This document shows, one piece after another, positions 37,598-47,121 of a stretch of 64,000 bases of DNA (position 1 is the first letter of the stretch; each line of letters starts with the position of its first letter). The notes below the pieces were generated by a model, which saw nothing but the letters and a program-made list of their open reading frames with translations, searched no databases and had not been told where the DNA came from. This stretch comes from Methylophilus sp. DW102 (GTDB lineage: Bacteria; Pseudomonadota; Gammaproteobacteria; Burkholderiales; Methylophilaceae). The stretch covers positions 1,612,001 through 1,676,000 of the forward strand of contig NZ_AP029023.1 in NCBI RefSeq assembly GCF_037076555.1, written 5' to 3'. A program made the position numbers and the translations under genes.

Positions 37598-38215
37598 ATG
37601 AAATGCACTCGTTATCAAGGCAGAATCACTACCTGGAAAGACGAACAAGGGTTTGGCTATATCACGCCCAATAGTAACGGAAAGCAAGTGTTTGTTCATA
37701 TCACTGCATTTTCAAACCGGCGGCGACGGCCGATTGGCAACGAGATTGTGAGTTATGAAGTCAGTAAAGATGCGAGTGGGAAATTAAAAGCCGAGCGTGT
37801 TCAATACATTGATGCACCATCGCGATCAAAGGATGGGCAGTTTCTATTCCTATTTGCCATCATTTTTCTTGTTTGCATGGCAATATCCGTTTTCGCCGGA
37901 AAACTGCCATTATGGGTGTTAGGGATCTATTTGCTGATGAGCAGTTGCACACTCATTGCTTACAAGCTGGATAAAAGTGCTGCAAGGCAGAACAATAGAC
38001 GTACCCCTGAAAAAACCTTGCATCTATTGGCATTAATCGGTGGCTGGCCTGGGGCCATTATTGGCCAGAAACTGTTTCGCCACAAATCAAAGAAGCTTTC
38101 TTTTCAAGTGATTTTTTGGGCAACTATTATTCTGAACTGCGCGACATTAGCGTGGCTGCTTTCCATGAATGGTCTCGCTTTTATAGAGCGCGTGATTAGC
38201 ACATTTTTAAATTAG
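37598..38215 (+). CDS. Cold-shock domain and DUF1294 membrane protein
   Basis: A 205-aa two-part protein: an N-terminal cold-shock (OB-fold) domain, residues about 5-70, with the RNA-binding motif KDEQGFGYI and VFVHITAF, and a C-terminal DUF1294 domain of about four membrane helices (about 82-200) with the family motif KTLHLLALIGGWPGAIIGQ and RHKSKKLSFQ. The fusion is known from many bacteria; its role is not established. It borders the cassette array but has no attC at its 3' end, so it is probably resident. Confidence 0.85.
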   Translation: MKCTRYQGRITTWKDEQGFGYITPNSNGKQVFVHITAFSNRRRRPIGNEIVSYEVSKDASGKLKAERVQYIDAPSRSKDGQFLFLFAIIFLVCMAISVFAGKLPLWVLGIYLLMSSCTLIAYKLDKSAARQNNRRTPEKTLHLLALIGGWPGAIIGQKLFRHKSKKLSFQVIFWATIILNCATLAWLLSMNGLAFIERVISTFLN

Positions 38216-38247
38216 CCAGGTGTATCAATTACAGAGTGACATGAAAT

Positions 38248-38276
38248 AAAAAAGGAGGGCTATGCCCTCCTTTTTT
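38248..38276. terminator. Bidirectional terminator
   Basis: Perfect stem AAAGGAGGGC/GCCCTCCTTT with loop TAT, flanked by As and Ts, between the convergent CSD-DUF1294 gene and ppiD. Confidence 0.9.
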
Positions 38277-38292
38277 CACTTCAGTTCGCTAA

Positions 38293-40191
38293 TTATTCGT
38301 TACCTTTAGATAACAACACTTTGGCATTGAACTGAATATCTTTCTTGGCTTTGAGCGAAGCGACATAAGCATGTGACATCTCTGCCCCCAGTGCCATCTG
38401 ATACACTTTAAAGGCTCTGTCCGCCACATCTGGCTGGTCTTTGAGCTTCTGGTTCACCGCAATCACTTTAATCACGGTATAGCCTTTGTTGGCCTCGTTA
38501 AAGCCATAGTACGCTGGCAGTGTATGTATGTTGACCTTGAACACATTTCTCATCACACCATCGCTCAAGCCCTGCGCATTTCTGCGATCAACCGTCACGG
38601 GCGTAATCCAGTCTGCATTGCTTGCTTTACCGGCCTTTAGCTCAGCCAACAAGGCCTCGCCTTTTTGCTGCACCAATTTATCTGCGGCTTCAGCTTTGAG
38701 CAAGCCTTCAATACCGGCTTTAACTTCATCAAAGCTACGAGGCGCTTCTGGGCTGTACTCAACCACGCGTGCAGACACCAGGTTATTCGGTGATACCTCA
38801 ACGGCTTCGGTATTGCGTTTATCTTTAAGCACGTCATCGGAGAACACCAAGGAAGCAAAACGATCGCTTTTGAAGAACTTGGCGACTTCATCTTTGCTCA
38901 TGGCTGGAGAAGACTGCAATTGCAGGTTAAATTTCTTGACCGCTGGCTCCATGCTGCCAGATTGCTCATACACAGTATTGCCAAAATCATCGGCCAATTC
39001 TGCATATTTGGCTTGTGCTTTCTGGAACAACAATTCGGCTTTAATTTTGAGCTTCATCGAATCAAAATCAGAAGACTCGCCTGTAATGCCTGTCAGCTTG
39101 ATGATATGGTAGCCGAACTCAGATTCCACCAAATCGCTGATATCGCCAACCTTCATTGAGAAAGCTGCATCCTCAAAAGGCTTGACCATCGCACCACGGC
39201 CAAAACTGCCTAAATCGCCGCCCTTGCCTGCTGAGCCTGTGTCTTGTGAAAACTCAATTGCCAGCTTTTCAAAACTCTTAGGATTGGCCTTGACCTGCTT
39301 GAGAATGGACTCTGCCTTTTCTTTGGCAGCGGCTTTTTCAGCAGACGTGGCAGTGCTATTAAAGCCGATCAAAATATGGCTGGCCTGACGTTGTTCATTG
39401 CCCTGAAATTTAGCCGCATTTTCATCATAGTATTGCTTAACTTCTTGGTCAGTCACGCTGACTTGACCCATCAGGCCTGCAGCAGAGAGCAAAGCAAACT
39501 GTAACTTCACCTTGGCTGGTGCAATGAATTTAGTTTTATGCTGGTTGTAATACGCTTGTACCTGCTCAGGCGTCACCGTCACCTGATTCATAAAGTCAGC
39601 TACTTTAATATCGGTCACGCTGACTTCACGCTGTTCAAACTCGGACATCAGCGATTGCTCAGCGACTTTTTTCGGCATAAAGACCAGATTGCTCAGGCCT
39701 TCTCTTACCTGCTGGACCGCGAGGTCTTTGCGTATGCTCTGCTCAAATTTGGCTGGTGTCAGCTTGTTTTGTGTCAGCAACTGGTTGTAGGTTTCCTCAG
39801 AAAACTTACCGTTGCTTTGAAACTCGGGCATGCCAAGAATATGCTGGCTGAGTTGCTCGTCACTGATTTTAAAGCGGTAATCATGAATCGCACCCTCAAT
39901 CAGCCGACGTGTAATGATGCCTTCCAGCACAGATTGCTTGAAAGCCGGGCTTTCGAGCAAAGCCGTATCGACTTTTTGTCCCTGGGACTGCATATAGTTA
40001 CGCGCATTTTCCACGGCGTTAGAATATTCCTGCAGGGATATCTTCTGGCCATCAACTTTGGCCACTGCAACCTGCCCACCCGCCTGATTCAAATAGGAGT
40101 CGATGCCAAACAATGCAAACGGCACCACAATCAGTGCCAGAATGATTTTTGCCATCCATCCTTGTGTATGTTTTCTAAGTGCTTCCAACAT
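38293..40191 (-). CDS. ppiD: Periplasmic peptidyl-prolyl isomerase/chaperone PpiD
   Basis: Membrane-anchored chaperone at the Sec translocon that helps new outer-membrane and periplasmic proteins fold. The 632-aa protein has one N-terminal membrane helix (residues about 15-33, AKIILALIVVPFALFGI), a SurA-like N domain, a parvulin PPIase domain (about 265-365: QASHILIGF, GGDLGSFGRGAMVKPFEDAAF and SEFGYHIIKLTG) and a long C domain. Length and order match the family. Confidence 0.94.
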   Translation of the reverse strand: MLEALRKHTQGWMAKIILALIVVPFALFGIDSYLNQAGGQVAVAKVDGQKISLQEYSNAVENARNYMQSQGQKVDTALLESPAFKQSVLEGIITRRLIEGAIHDYRFKISDEQLSQHILGMPEFQSNGKFSEETYNQLLTQNKLTPAKFEQSIRKDLAVQQVREGLSNLVFMPKKVAEQSLMSEFEQREVSVTDIKVADFMNQVTVTPEQVQAYYNQHKTKFIAPAKVKLQFALLSAAGLMGQVSVTDQEVKQYYDENAAKFQGNEQRQASHILIGFNSTATSAEKAAAKEKAESILKQVKANPKSFEKLAIEFSQDTGSAGKGGDLGSFGRGAMVKPFEDAAFSMKVGDISDLVESEFGYHIIKLTGITGESSDFDSMKLKIKAELLFQKAQAKYAELADDFGNTVYEQSGSMEPAVKKFNLQLQSSPAMSKDEVAKFFKSDRFASLVFSDDVLKDKRNTEAVEVSPNNLVSARVVEYSPEAPRSFDEVKAGIEGLLKAEAADKLVQQKGEALLAELKAGKASNADWITPVTVDRRNAQGLSDGVMRNVFKVNIHTLPAYYGFNEANKGYTVIKVIAVNQKLKDQPDVADRAFKVYQMALGAEMSHAYVASLKAKKDIQFNAKVLLSKGNE

Positions 40192-40228
40192 TTTATCGTT
40201 TCCATTACCTGATTTTTTGCAACAGCAA

Positions 40229-40237
40229 ACTATACCA
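40229..40237 (-). promoter_or_regulatory. Extended -10 promoter candidate of ppiD
   Basis: On the minus strand TGGTATAGT gives an extended -10 about 38 bp before the ppiD start; a -35 match is poor. Confidence 0.4.
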
Positions 40238-40472
40238 TAAAGCGATTAAAACCGCCTGAGTGCAACACCCTTCAGGCATTACACCCAAAGATTTGATCCA
40301 AAAATAAACCGTACGTTAGCCAATGCACTCGATCAAATAAGCGCTGGAGGTCTGAGAGATTAAAACGAATGGGAAAGAACAGCAGTCGATACTGACAAAC
40401 ATACAAGATAAACCTGATTCCAAATTTGGAATATCAAGTGAACAAATGAGAAGTGTTTTAATCGAATAAAAA

Positions 40473-40503
40473 GAAAAAAGCCCTGAATAATCAGGGCTTT
40501 TAT
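40473..40503 (-). terminator. Terminator of tRNA-Asp
   Basis: Stem GCCCTGA/TCAGGGC with a 4-nt loop, ending in a U run on the minus strand, 2 bp after the tRNA 3' end. Confidence 0.85.
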
Positions 40504-40504
40504 T

Positions 40505-40581
40505 TGGCGGAGCGGACGGGGCTCGAACCCGCGACCCCCGGCGTGACAGGCCGGTATTCTAACCAACTGAACTACCGCTCC
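40505..40581 (-). tRNA. tRNA-Asp (anticodon GUC)
   Basis: 77-nt cloverleaf on the minus strand with encoded CCA: acceptor GGAGCGG/CCGCTCC, anticodon loop CTGTCAC, T loop GTTCGAGCC. It has its own promoter and terminator. Confidence 0.96.
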
Positions 40582-40600
40582 CGGTAATCGTTAAGCTGAA

Positions 40601-40628
40601 ATTATAACATTGTTTTTTATAAAATCAA
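40601..40628 (-). promoter_or_regulatory. Promoter of tRNA-Asp
   Basis: On the minus strand TTGATT and a perfect TATAAT are 16 bp apart, about 20 bp upstream of the tRNA-Asp 5' end. Confidence 0.65.
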
Positions 40629-40700
40629 CTAATTTTTTTAATTACTTATTCGGTACTTAGCATTGCTAATTAAAGTAACTTCTTAAGTACCGTGTCACTC

Positions 40701-40735
40701 AAAAAATTAAGAGCGCAAACTTCGCACTCTTAATT
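40701..40735 (-). terminator. Terminator of tRNA-Val
   Basis: ATTAAGAG and CTCTTAAT arms, extended by inner GCG/CGC pairs, followed by a U run on the minus strand. It lies 10 bp past tRNA-Val. Confidence 0.8.
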
Positions 40736-40744
40736 TAAATTGTT

Positions 40745-40820
40745 TGGTGGGTGCTAACGGGGTCGAACCGCTGACATTCGCCTTGTAAGGGCGACGCTCT
40801 ACCAACTGAGCTAAGCACCC
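40745..40820 (-). tRNA. tRNA-Val (anticodon UAC)
   Basis: 76-nt cloverleaf on the minus strand with encoded CCA: acceptor GGGTGCT/AGCACCC, anticodon loop CTTACAA, T loop GTTCGACCC. It lies 60 bp after hupB on the same strand and may be read partly from the hupB transcript. Confidence 0.96.
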
Positions 40821-40880
40821 GTAACAACCACTGGTGTTGCTACTGCAGTTAAGCAACAAACGCTGCTCAACCAAAGAATG

Positions 40881-41153
40881 CTAGTTTACAGCATCTTTAA
40901 GGCCTTTACCAGCCCTAAATTTAGGAGATTTAGCAGCTTTGATGTTAATTGTTGCGCCGGTACGAGGATTACGGCCAGAACGGGCAGAACGCTCACCTAC
41001 ATAGAATGTACCAAAACCAATCAAGGTCACCATATCACCTTTTTTCAATGCACCGGAAATAGCCTCAGTTGTTGCATCCAGAGCACGAGCCGCAGCGGCT
41101 TTAGAAATACCAGCAGCACTTGCAATATGATCTATCAATTCTGATTTATTCAC
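40881..41153 (-). CDS. hupB: DNA-binding protein HU
   Basis: Nucleoid protein that bends and wraps DNA as a dimer. The 90-aa protein has the HU order: helix pair ([21 protein letters not shown]), the DNA-clamp arm ([23 protein letters not shown]) with the proline at its tip, and a C-terminal helix. It lies downstream of lon, as in many proteobacteria. The codon use suggests high expression. Confidence 0.95.
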   Translation of the reverse strand: MNKSELIDHIASAAGISKAAAARALDATTEAISGALKKGDMVTLIGFGTFYVGERSARSGRNPRTGATINIKAAKSPKFRAGKGLKDAVN

Positions 41154-41172
41154 GTGTTTCCCCTAATAACTA

Positions 41173-41205
41173 GTTAAAAAGACAGGTACATCCTGTACCG
41201 TCTTT
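41173..41205 (-). terminator. lon terminator overlapping the hupB promoter
   Basis: On the minus strand AAAGACGGTACA pairs with TGTACCTGTCTTT (one bulged base, GGA loop) and is followed by five Us. The first arm overlaps the -10 of the hupB promoter. Confidence 0.75.
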
Positions 41206-41232
41206 ATATCAAGCCGCAAAACGAGCTGTCAA
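41203..41232 (-). promoter_or_regulatory. Promoter of hupB
   Basis: On the minus strand TTGACA and TATAAA are 18 bp apart, with a predicted start near 41196, inside the lon terminator hairpin. Confidence 0.65.
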
Positions 41233-41273
41233 GCGGTATTCCGGCCTTTTGACAATAATTCGCATCAATTTTA

Positions 41274-43706
41274 CTAATGCGTGACAGCTTGCTCGGCATT
41301 CCCTTCGCCAGCGGCAACAATCTCGACTGCAGGCGCTTCCACAGCCAACGGTTGCGGTGCTCTTTCCAGCGCAAGATCCAGGACCTGATCTATCCACTTC
41401 ACGCAATGAATGTCGAGATCCTTTTTGATGTTGGCAGGGATTTCAACCAGGTCCTTTTCATTAGCTGAAGGAATCAATACCGTTTTAATCCCTCCACGGT
41501 GAGCGGCAAGCAATTTCTCTTTCAAGCCGCCAATCGCCAGCACTTCCCCACGCAAGGTGATCTCGCCTGTCATCGCCACGTCTGCTCGGGCTGGAATGCC
41601 CGTCAGCACAGACACAAAGGCAGTGGTTAAGGCAATACCCGCACTTGGACCATCTTTAGGCGTCGCACCTTCTGGCAAGTGGATATGAATATCCTTCTTC
41701 TCGTAAAAGTCGGTCGGAATACCCAATCCTTCTGAACGGCTACGTACCACACTCATGGCCGCAGTGACAGACTCTTGCATCACATCGCCTAACTTACCTG
41801 TGGTGATCGTTTTACCCTTACCAGGCAAAGTCACCGCCTCAATGGTCAGCAATTCACCGCCTACCGAGGTCCATGCCAAGCCTGTCACCTGCCCTACCTG
41901 GTTATCTTTAGCGGCAACACCAAAGTCATAGCGCTTGACGCCCAGATATTGTTCAATATTCTTGCTGGTGATGTTAATCTTTTTAACGGTTTTGGTTTTG
42001 CCTTTGGCCAGCAATTGCTCTTTGACTGCTTTACGGCAGACCTTGGCAATTTCCTGCTCCAGGCGACGCACCCCCGCTTCACGGGTGTAGTAACGCACGA
42101 TATCGCGCAACACACTTTCCGCCACCGAAATATCGGTAGACTTCAAGCCATGGGCTTTAAGCTGCTTGGGTAACAAGTAGCGTTGCGCAATATTGATCTT
42201 CTCATCTTCGGTATACCCTGACAGACGAATAATTTCCATCCGGTCCAATAACGGCTCGGGGATATTCATACTGTTAGCCGTCGCGACAAACATGACGTCG
42301 CTCAGGTCATAATCAACCTCGACATAGTGGTCAGCAAAGGTATGGTTTTGTTCTGGATCCAACACCTCCAGCAAAGCTGAAGACGGATCACCGCGCATGT
42401 CCTGGCCCATTTTGTCGACTTCATCAAGCAGGAACAACGGGTTTTTCACCCCAACTTTAGTCATGCTTTGCAGCACTTTGCCTGGCATGGAGCCAATATA
42501 GGTACGGCGATGGCCGCGAATCTCCGCCTCATCACGCACACCGCCTAAAGCCATGCGCACAAACTTACGGTTGACCGCTTTGGCGATACTCTGTCCCAGC
42601 GAGGTTTTACCGACCCCTGGAGGGCCCACCAAGCACAAAATTGGGGCTTTGAGCTTGCCAACACGCTGCTGTACTGCCAGATATTCCACAATACGCTCTT
42701 TGACTTTATCAAGACCATAGTGATCCGCATCCAGAATCGCTTCTGCTGCCTGCAAGTCTTTGCTGATTTTGGTTTTCTTTTTCCATGGCAGATTTAACAG
42801 AGTATCAATGTAGTTACGTACCACAGAAGCCTCAGCTGACATCGGTGACATCAATTTCAGCTTCTTGAACTCGGCAGTGACTTTGGCTAATGCCTCTTTA
42901 GGCATGGCAGCGTTTTTAATGCGCTGGTCCAGCTCTTCCATCTCGGCATTTTCATCCTGCTCACCGAGCTCTTTCTGGATAGCTTTCACCTGCTCATTGA
43001 GGTAGTACTCGCGCTGACTTTTTTCCATCTGCCGTTTAACACGGCCACGGATGCGTTTTTCAACCTGCAGGATGTCGATTTCAGACTCCATCAGGTAGAG
43101 CAAATGCTCCAGACGCTCAATCACGCTGAGCATCTCAAGCACTTTCTGCTTTTCTTCCAGCTTGAGCGTCAAGTGAGCTGAAATGGTGTCAGCCAGACGA
43201 CCAGGCTCGTTAATTGTTGCCAGCGAAGTCAGAATTTCGGGGGGAATCTTTTTATTCAGTTTAACGTATTGATCAAACTGGGTCATGACCGTACGCATCA
43301 AGGCTTCAGCCTCTTTGTCATCCTGATCTGTTTGCTCAACCTCTTCACCCAAAGCCATGAAGCACTCGTCAGTCTCCACAAAATGGGAAACGCGTACGCG
43401 ATGCAAGCCTTCTACAAGAACTTTCACTGTACCATCCGGGAGCTTGAGCATTTGCAGTACGGTCGCCAGGGTACCGATTTCATACAAGTCTTCAGCCACA
43501 GGATCGTCTTTGTTGGCTGACTTTTGTGCAACCAGCAAAATCTTTTTATCGCCCTCTGAAGCGCGCTCCAACGCTTTGACCGATTTGGTCCGGCCAACAA
43601 ACAATGGAATCACCAGGTGGGGATAGACGACGACATCGCGCAAAGGCAATAAAGGGATTAAAGCGTTTTCCGGTGTCTCGGAGTCAAGCAAAGTGTGTTC
43701 TGTCAT
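41274..43706 (-). CDS. lon: ATP-dependent protease Lon
   Basis: Degrades misfolded and regulatory proteins in the cytoplasm. The 810-aa protein has the N-terminal substrate domain (PLLPLRDVVVYPHLVIPL), an AAA+ module with Walker A GPPGVGKTSLGQ (about residue 356) and Walker B FLLDEVDKM, and a protease domain with Ser in PKDGPSAGIA and its Lys partner downstream. I took the ATG at 43706; a TTG at 43718 lies four codons earlier. The C-terminal 30 residues are Ala/Glu-rich. Confidence 0.97.
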   Translation of the reverse strand: MTEHTLLDSETPENALIPLLPLRDVVVYPHLVIPLFVGRTKSVKALERASEGDKKILLVAQKSANKDDPVAEDLYEIGTLATVLQMLKLPDGTVKVLVEGLHRVRVSHFVETDECFMALGEEVEQTDQDDKEAEALMRTVMTQFDQYVKLNKKIPPEILTSLATINEPGRLADTISAHLTLKLEEKQKVLEMLSVIERLEHLLYLMESEIDILQVEKRIRGRVKRQMEKSQREYYLNEQVKAIQKELGEQDENAEMEELDQRIKNAAMPKEALAKVTAEFKKLKLMSPMSAEASVVRNYIDTLLNLPWKKKTKISKDLQAAEAILDADHYGLDKVKERIVEYLAVQQRVGKLKAPILCLVGPPGVGKTSLGQSIAKAVNRKFVRMALGGVRDEAEIRGHRRTYIGSMPGKVLQSMTKVGVKNPLFLLDEVDKMGQDMRGDPSSALLEVLDPEQNHTFADHYVEVDYDLSDVMFVATANSMNIPEPLLDRMEIIRLSGYTEDEKINIAQRYLLPKQLKAHGLKSTDISVAESVLRDIVRYYTREAGVRRLEQEIAKVCRKAVKEQLLAKGKTKTVKKINITSKNIEQYLGVKRYDFGVAAKDNQVGQVTGLAWTSVGGELLTIEAVTLPGKGKTITTGKLGDVMQESVTAAMSVVRSRSEGLGIPTDFYEKKDIHIHLPEGATPKDGPSAGIALTTAFVSVLTGIPARADVAMTGEITLRGEVLAIGGLKEKLLAAHRGGIKTVLIPSANEKDLVEIPANIKKDLDIHCVKWIDQVLDLALERAPQPLAVEAPAVEIVAAGEGNAEQAVTH

Positions 43707-43748
43707 AGCGTCTTTCAATAAGTGTCAAAGGAACAAGTCCTTTGCATA

Positions 43749-43777
43749 TAGATGGGAACATTCTTTGAGAATTCAAG
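43749..43777 (-). promoter_or_regulatory. Heat-shock (sigma32-like) promoter of lon
   Basis: On the minus strand CTTGAAT and TCCCATCTA are separated by 13 bp, close to the sigma32 consensus CTTGAAA-N13-CCCCATNTA. It predicts a start about 36 bp before the lon ATG, in the gap after clpX. The upstream promoter of tig-clpPX has the same spacing. Confidence 0.65.
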
Positions 43778-43808
43778 AGAGCAAGCATCTCATGCTATTA
43801 GATGCTAT

Positions 43809-43836
43809 CTTGCAATAGCCGGACGGCTATTGCAAG
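43809..43836 (-). terminator. Hairpin after clpX
   Basis: A perfect 12-bp stem (CTTGCAATAGCC/GGCTATTGCAAG, loop GGAC) 6 bp past the clpX stop. No U run follows on the minus strand; a second, weaker hairpin lies at 43785-43805. It may end tig-clpPX or protect its 3' end. Confidence 0.6.
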
Positions 43837-43842
43837 CGGGAT

Positions 43843-45132
43843 TTAATGTGCGTTTTCAACGCGTTTTTGTGCATCCTGATAAATCAGAATTGGTTCGGAG
43901 GTGTGTTCAATCACGCCAGCATCTACAATCACTTTAGACAAGTTTTTGAGAGATGGCAGCTCATACATCAGGTCTAGCAAAGCGTGCTCGAGAATCGAAC
44001 GCAGGCCACGTGCACCGGTTTTACGTTCCAGCGCTTTTTTAGCAATTAGACGCAAGGCAGACTCTTCAAACTCCAGCTCAACGCCTTCCATTTTGAACAG
44101 CTTCATGTATTGCTTGGTCAGCGCGTTTTTGGGTTCTACCAGAATCGTCATCAGTGCAGCCTCATCAAGAGACTCAAGTGTCGCCACGACTGGCAGACGT
44201 CCAATGAACTCAGGAATCAAACCAAACTTGATCAGATCTTCCGGCTCCACTTCACGCAAAACTTCGCCAACCGCGCGCACATCTTCTTTGCTCTTGACTT
44301 CGGCACCAAAACCAATACCGCCTTTTTCTGAACGGTGACGAATGACTTTTTCCAGCCCGTCAAAAGCGCCACCGCAGATAAACAGAATGTTAGTGGTATC
44401 CAACTGCACAAACTCCTGGTTAGGATGCTTGCGTCCACCTTGTGGCGGCACCGAGGCAATCGTGCCTTCGATCAGTTTCAACAAGGCCTGTTGCACGCCT
44501 TCACCAGACACATCACGGGTGATTGACGGGTTATCAGACTTACGGGAAATCTTGTCGACTTCATCAATATAAACAATGCCGCGCTGTGCTTTTTCTACAT
44601 CGTAATCACACTTTTGCAGCAGTTTCTGCATGATGTTTTCAACATCCTCACCCACATAACCGGCTTCGGTCAGTGTGGTCGCATCCGCCATCACAAAAGG
44701 CACATCCAGCAAACGTGCCAAGGTCTGCGCCAGCAATGTTTTGCCAGAGCCGGTTGGTCCAATCAGCAAAATGTTGCTTTTTTGTACCTCAACATCATCT
44801 TTGCCAGACTGGTTGCCGTCAGACAAAGGGTTATACCCCAGACGTTTGTAGTGGTTATACACCGCAACAGACAGATTTTTTTTCGCCTGTATCTGGCCAA
44901 TCACATACTGATCCAAAATAGAGCAGATTTCTTGTGGCGTCGGCAATTTTTTGTCTGCGGACTTGATTTCGTTAAGGCTCTGAATTTCTTCACGAATAAT
45001 GTCATTGCATAAATCAACGCATTCATCACAAATAAACACAGAGGGGCCTGCAATCAGTTTTTTCACTTCATGCTGACTTTTGCCACAAAACGAGCAATAT
45101 AACAGCTTCTCGCTGTCAGATTTGTTTGCCAT
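43843..45132 (-). CDS. clpX: ClpX, ATPase subunit of the Clp protease
   Basis: AAA+ unfoldase that feeds proteins into ClpP. The 429-aa protein has the N-terminal zinc-binding domain ([15 protein letters not shown] ... CDECVDLC), Walker [13 protein letters not shown] (about residue 125) and Walker [10 protein letters not shown], and the [13 protein letters not shown] sensor region. The pore loop [10 protein letters not shown] is present. It starts 27 bp after clpP on the same strand. Confidence 0.97.
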   Translation of the reverse strand: MANKSDSEKLLYCSFCGKSQHEVKKLIAGPSVFICDECVDLCNDIIREEIQSLNEIKSADKKLPTPQEICSILDQYVIGQIQAKKNLSVAVYNHYKRLGYNPLSDGNQSGKDDVEVQKSNILLIGPTGSGKTLLAQTLARLLDVPFVMADATTLTEAGYVGEDVENIMQKLLQKCDYDVEKAQRGIVYIDEVDKISRKSDNPSITRDVSGEGVQQALLKLIEGTIASVPPQGGRKHPNQEFVQLDTTNILFICGGAFDGLEKVIRHRSEKGGIGFGAEVKSKEDVRAVGEVLREVEPEDLIKFGLIPEFIGRLPVVATLESLDEAALMTILVEPKNALTKQYMKLFKMEGVELEFEESALRLIAKKALERKTGARGLRSILEHALLDLMYELPSLKNLSKVIVDAGVIEHTSEPILIYQDAQKRVENAH

Positions 45133-45159
45133 GCTATTCCCCTGCTAGTTACGCGCTGA

Positions 45160-45807
45160 TTAAGCAGCGCTACGTGCGGCAATCACCTGATCTACCAAAC
45201 CATAAGCTTTGGCAGCGTCAGCACTCATAAAATTGTCACGATCGGTATCGTTGGCAATGGTTTCAATACTTTGGCCAGTGTGATGGGCCATGATGCCATT
45301 GAGTTTGTCCTTCAGGTACAAAATCTCTTTGGCATGGATCTCGATATCAGACGCCTGGCCCTGGAAGCCACCCAGCGGCTGGTGAATCATCACGCGTGAG
45401 TTAGGCAGGCAGAAACGCTTGCCTTTCGCACCAGCGGTCAGCAGGAACGCGCCCATGCTGGCCGCTTGACCGATACACAGCGTGCTGACATCGGGCTTGA
45501 TGAACTGCATGGTGTCATAGATAGACATCCCCGCAGTGACCGAGCCACCGGGAGAGTTAATGTAGAGAGAAATGTCCTTGTCAGGATTCTCGGCCTCAAG
45601 GAACAGCAACTGCGCCACCACCAGATTGGCGGTCATGTCATTGACCGGCCCCACCAGAAAAATGACGCGTTCTTTGAGCAGCCTGGAATAGATGTCATAT
45701 GAACGCTCTCCTCGGCCACTCTGCTCAATAACCATAGGGATATATCCCAGGCCTTGTGGCTCCATACGTTGTTGCATCATGCCTTCGTTCGCGTTCATAT
45801 AATTCAT
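45160..45807 (-). CDS. clpP: ClpP, proteolytic subunit of the Clp protease
   Basis: Serine protease forming the tetradecameric chamber. The 215-aa protein has the catalytic triad: Ser in [11 protein letters not shown], His in [10 protein letters not shown], Asp in DTDRDNFM. The first 20-25 residues are a likely cleaved propeptide. The start is uncertain: the ATG at 45807 overlaps nothing, but the ATG at 45777 has a better ribosome site (GAAGG). It lies 3 bp after tig. Confidence 0.96.
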   Translation of the reverse strand: MNYMNANEGMMQQRMEPQGLGYIPMVIEQSGRGERSYDIYSRLLKERVIFLVGPVNDMTANLVVAQLLFLEAENPDKDISLYINSPGGSVTAGMSIYDTMQFIKPDVSTLCIGQAASMGAFLLTAGAKGKRFCLPNSRVMIHQPLGGFQGQASDIEIHAKEILYLKDKLNGIMAHHTGQSIETIANDTDRDNFMSADAAKAYGLVDQVIAARSAA

Positions 45808-45810
45808 GGT

Positions 45811-47121
45811 TTAAGCACCTGCCATCATCAATTCATCAAATTTAATTTTTTTGTTTGTTACTTTGGCTTTTTCCAACACCCAGGCAACAACATTTTCTTC
45901 GGTCGCCAAGGCCGCTGGCTCATCCAGACGTTTCACATCTGCATAATACCAGTTGACCAGCTCTTCAGGTTTCTCAAAGCTTTGCGCGAAAGTATCTACC
46001 ATCGCACGTACCTGATCGGCATTGGCCTGCAAGTTGTTGGTGTTGACCAACTCAGTTAAAACCAAACGCAACTTGGCATTGCGCTGTGCCTGCGTTTCAA
46101 ACACAGAAGGCTCCATAGGCACTTGTGCCGGATCCACACCGCGCTGACGCAGGTTTTGTGCAGCAACCTGCATCAAACGATTAGTCTCGGCCGCAATCAC
46201 CGCTTTAGGCAATTCAAAGCTGCTCTCATCGACCAAGGCCTGGAAGACAGACTCTTTAACCCGTGCCTTGATACGTTTATCTACTTCTTGCTCAAGGCTT
46301 TGCTTGATTTCAGCTTTCATGGTGTCGATGTTGCCATCTTCCACCCCGAGGCTTTTCGCAAACTCAGCATCCACTTCAGGGTAGACTGGCTGCGACACAG
46401 AAACAAACTTCACCGCATAAGACACAGTTTTACCTGCCAACTGCGCCGGATTGTGATCTTCCGGATAAGTGATCTCAAATGTTTTTTCGGTACCAGCTTT
46501 GCCACCGATCAACGCATCGTCAAATTCTTTCACACGGCCTGGTTCACCGATCACAAGATCAATACCACGGTCGCCAGTACTTTCAACCTGCTCACCATCA
46601 ATAGAAGCGGTCAAAGTAATGTTAATGCGGTCACCCTTTTTCGACATGCGTTTGACCGGCTCATAGCTCACGCGCTGCTTCACCAACACATCCAATGTTT
46701 TTTCCACATCGGCATCGGTCAACTCCAACGCTGGACGCTCAATTTTGACTTTGCTCAGATCGCCCAGTTTCACTTCCGGGAAAATTTCGAAAGTAGCAAT
46801 GTATTCAAATTCCTCTGCAGCATCCTTAAACGGAATATGCTCGATATTCGGGAAGCCTGCCACACGCAGCTGATTCTGCTCTACCGCTTCACCAAAGCTG
46901 GTTTCTACAGCTTTGGAGTACACTTCATCGCGGACCTGATTGCCGTAGTGCTGGTTGACCAAACCCATGGGCGCTTTGCCCGGACGGAAACCAGCAAACT
47001 TGGCGGTACGTGAAATTTGCTGTAAACGTTGTCTGATTTGCCCTTCCAGCGGTGCCAAAGGGACTTTGATTGTCATGCGACGTTCCAAGTTGCTGACTGT
47101 TTCAACAGATACTGCTGCCAT
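45811..47121 (-). CDS. tig: Trigger factor
   Basis: Ribosome-bound chaperone that meets nascent chains. The 436-aa protein has the ribosome-binding signature FRPGKAP (GFRPGKAPMG), a PPIase (FKBP-like) domain (about 160-240, ITYPEDHN) and a C-terminal chaperone domain. I chose the ATG at 47121 with AGGAAG upstream; a frame opening at 47217 adds 32 residues that look non-coding. It heads the tig-clpP-clpX operon. Confidence 0.96.
   Translation of the reverse strand: MAAVSVETVSNLERRMTIKVPLAPLEGQIRQRLQQISRTAKFAGFRPGKAPMGLVNQHYGNQVRDEVYSKAVETSFGEAVEQNQLRVAGFPNIEHIPFKDAAEEFEYIATFEIFPEVKLGDLSKVKIERPALELTDADVEKTLDVLVKQRVSYEPVKRMSKKGDRINITLTASIDGEQVESTGDRGIDLVIGEPGRVKEFDDALIGGKAGTEKTFEITYPEDHNPAQLAGKTVSYAVKFVSVSQPVYPEVDAEFAKSLGVEDGNIDTMKAEIKQSLEQEVDKRIKARVKESVFQALVDESSFELPKAVIAAETNRLMQVAAQNLRQRGVDPAQVPMEPSVFETQAQRNAKLRLVLTELVNTNNLQANADQVRAMVDTFAQSFEKPEELVNWYYADVKRLDEPAALATEENVVAWVLEKAKVTNKKIKFDELMMAGA

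Larger units (their letters stand above)
40192..40504. other. Intergenic region between ppiD and tRNA-Asp
   Basis: 313 bp with no gene. It contains the ppiD promoter (40229-40237) and the tRNA-Asp terminator (40473-40503). The middle (40260-40460) shows no convincing hairpin, frame or repeat. Confidence 0.5.

Noticed and set aside
46123..47013. 296-aa frame antisense to tig
   Set aside because: Composition rich in His, Phe and Arg without domain signals; trigger factor on the other strand is certain.
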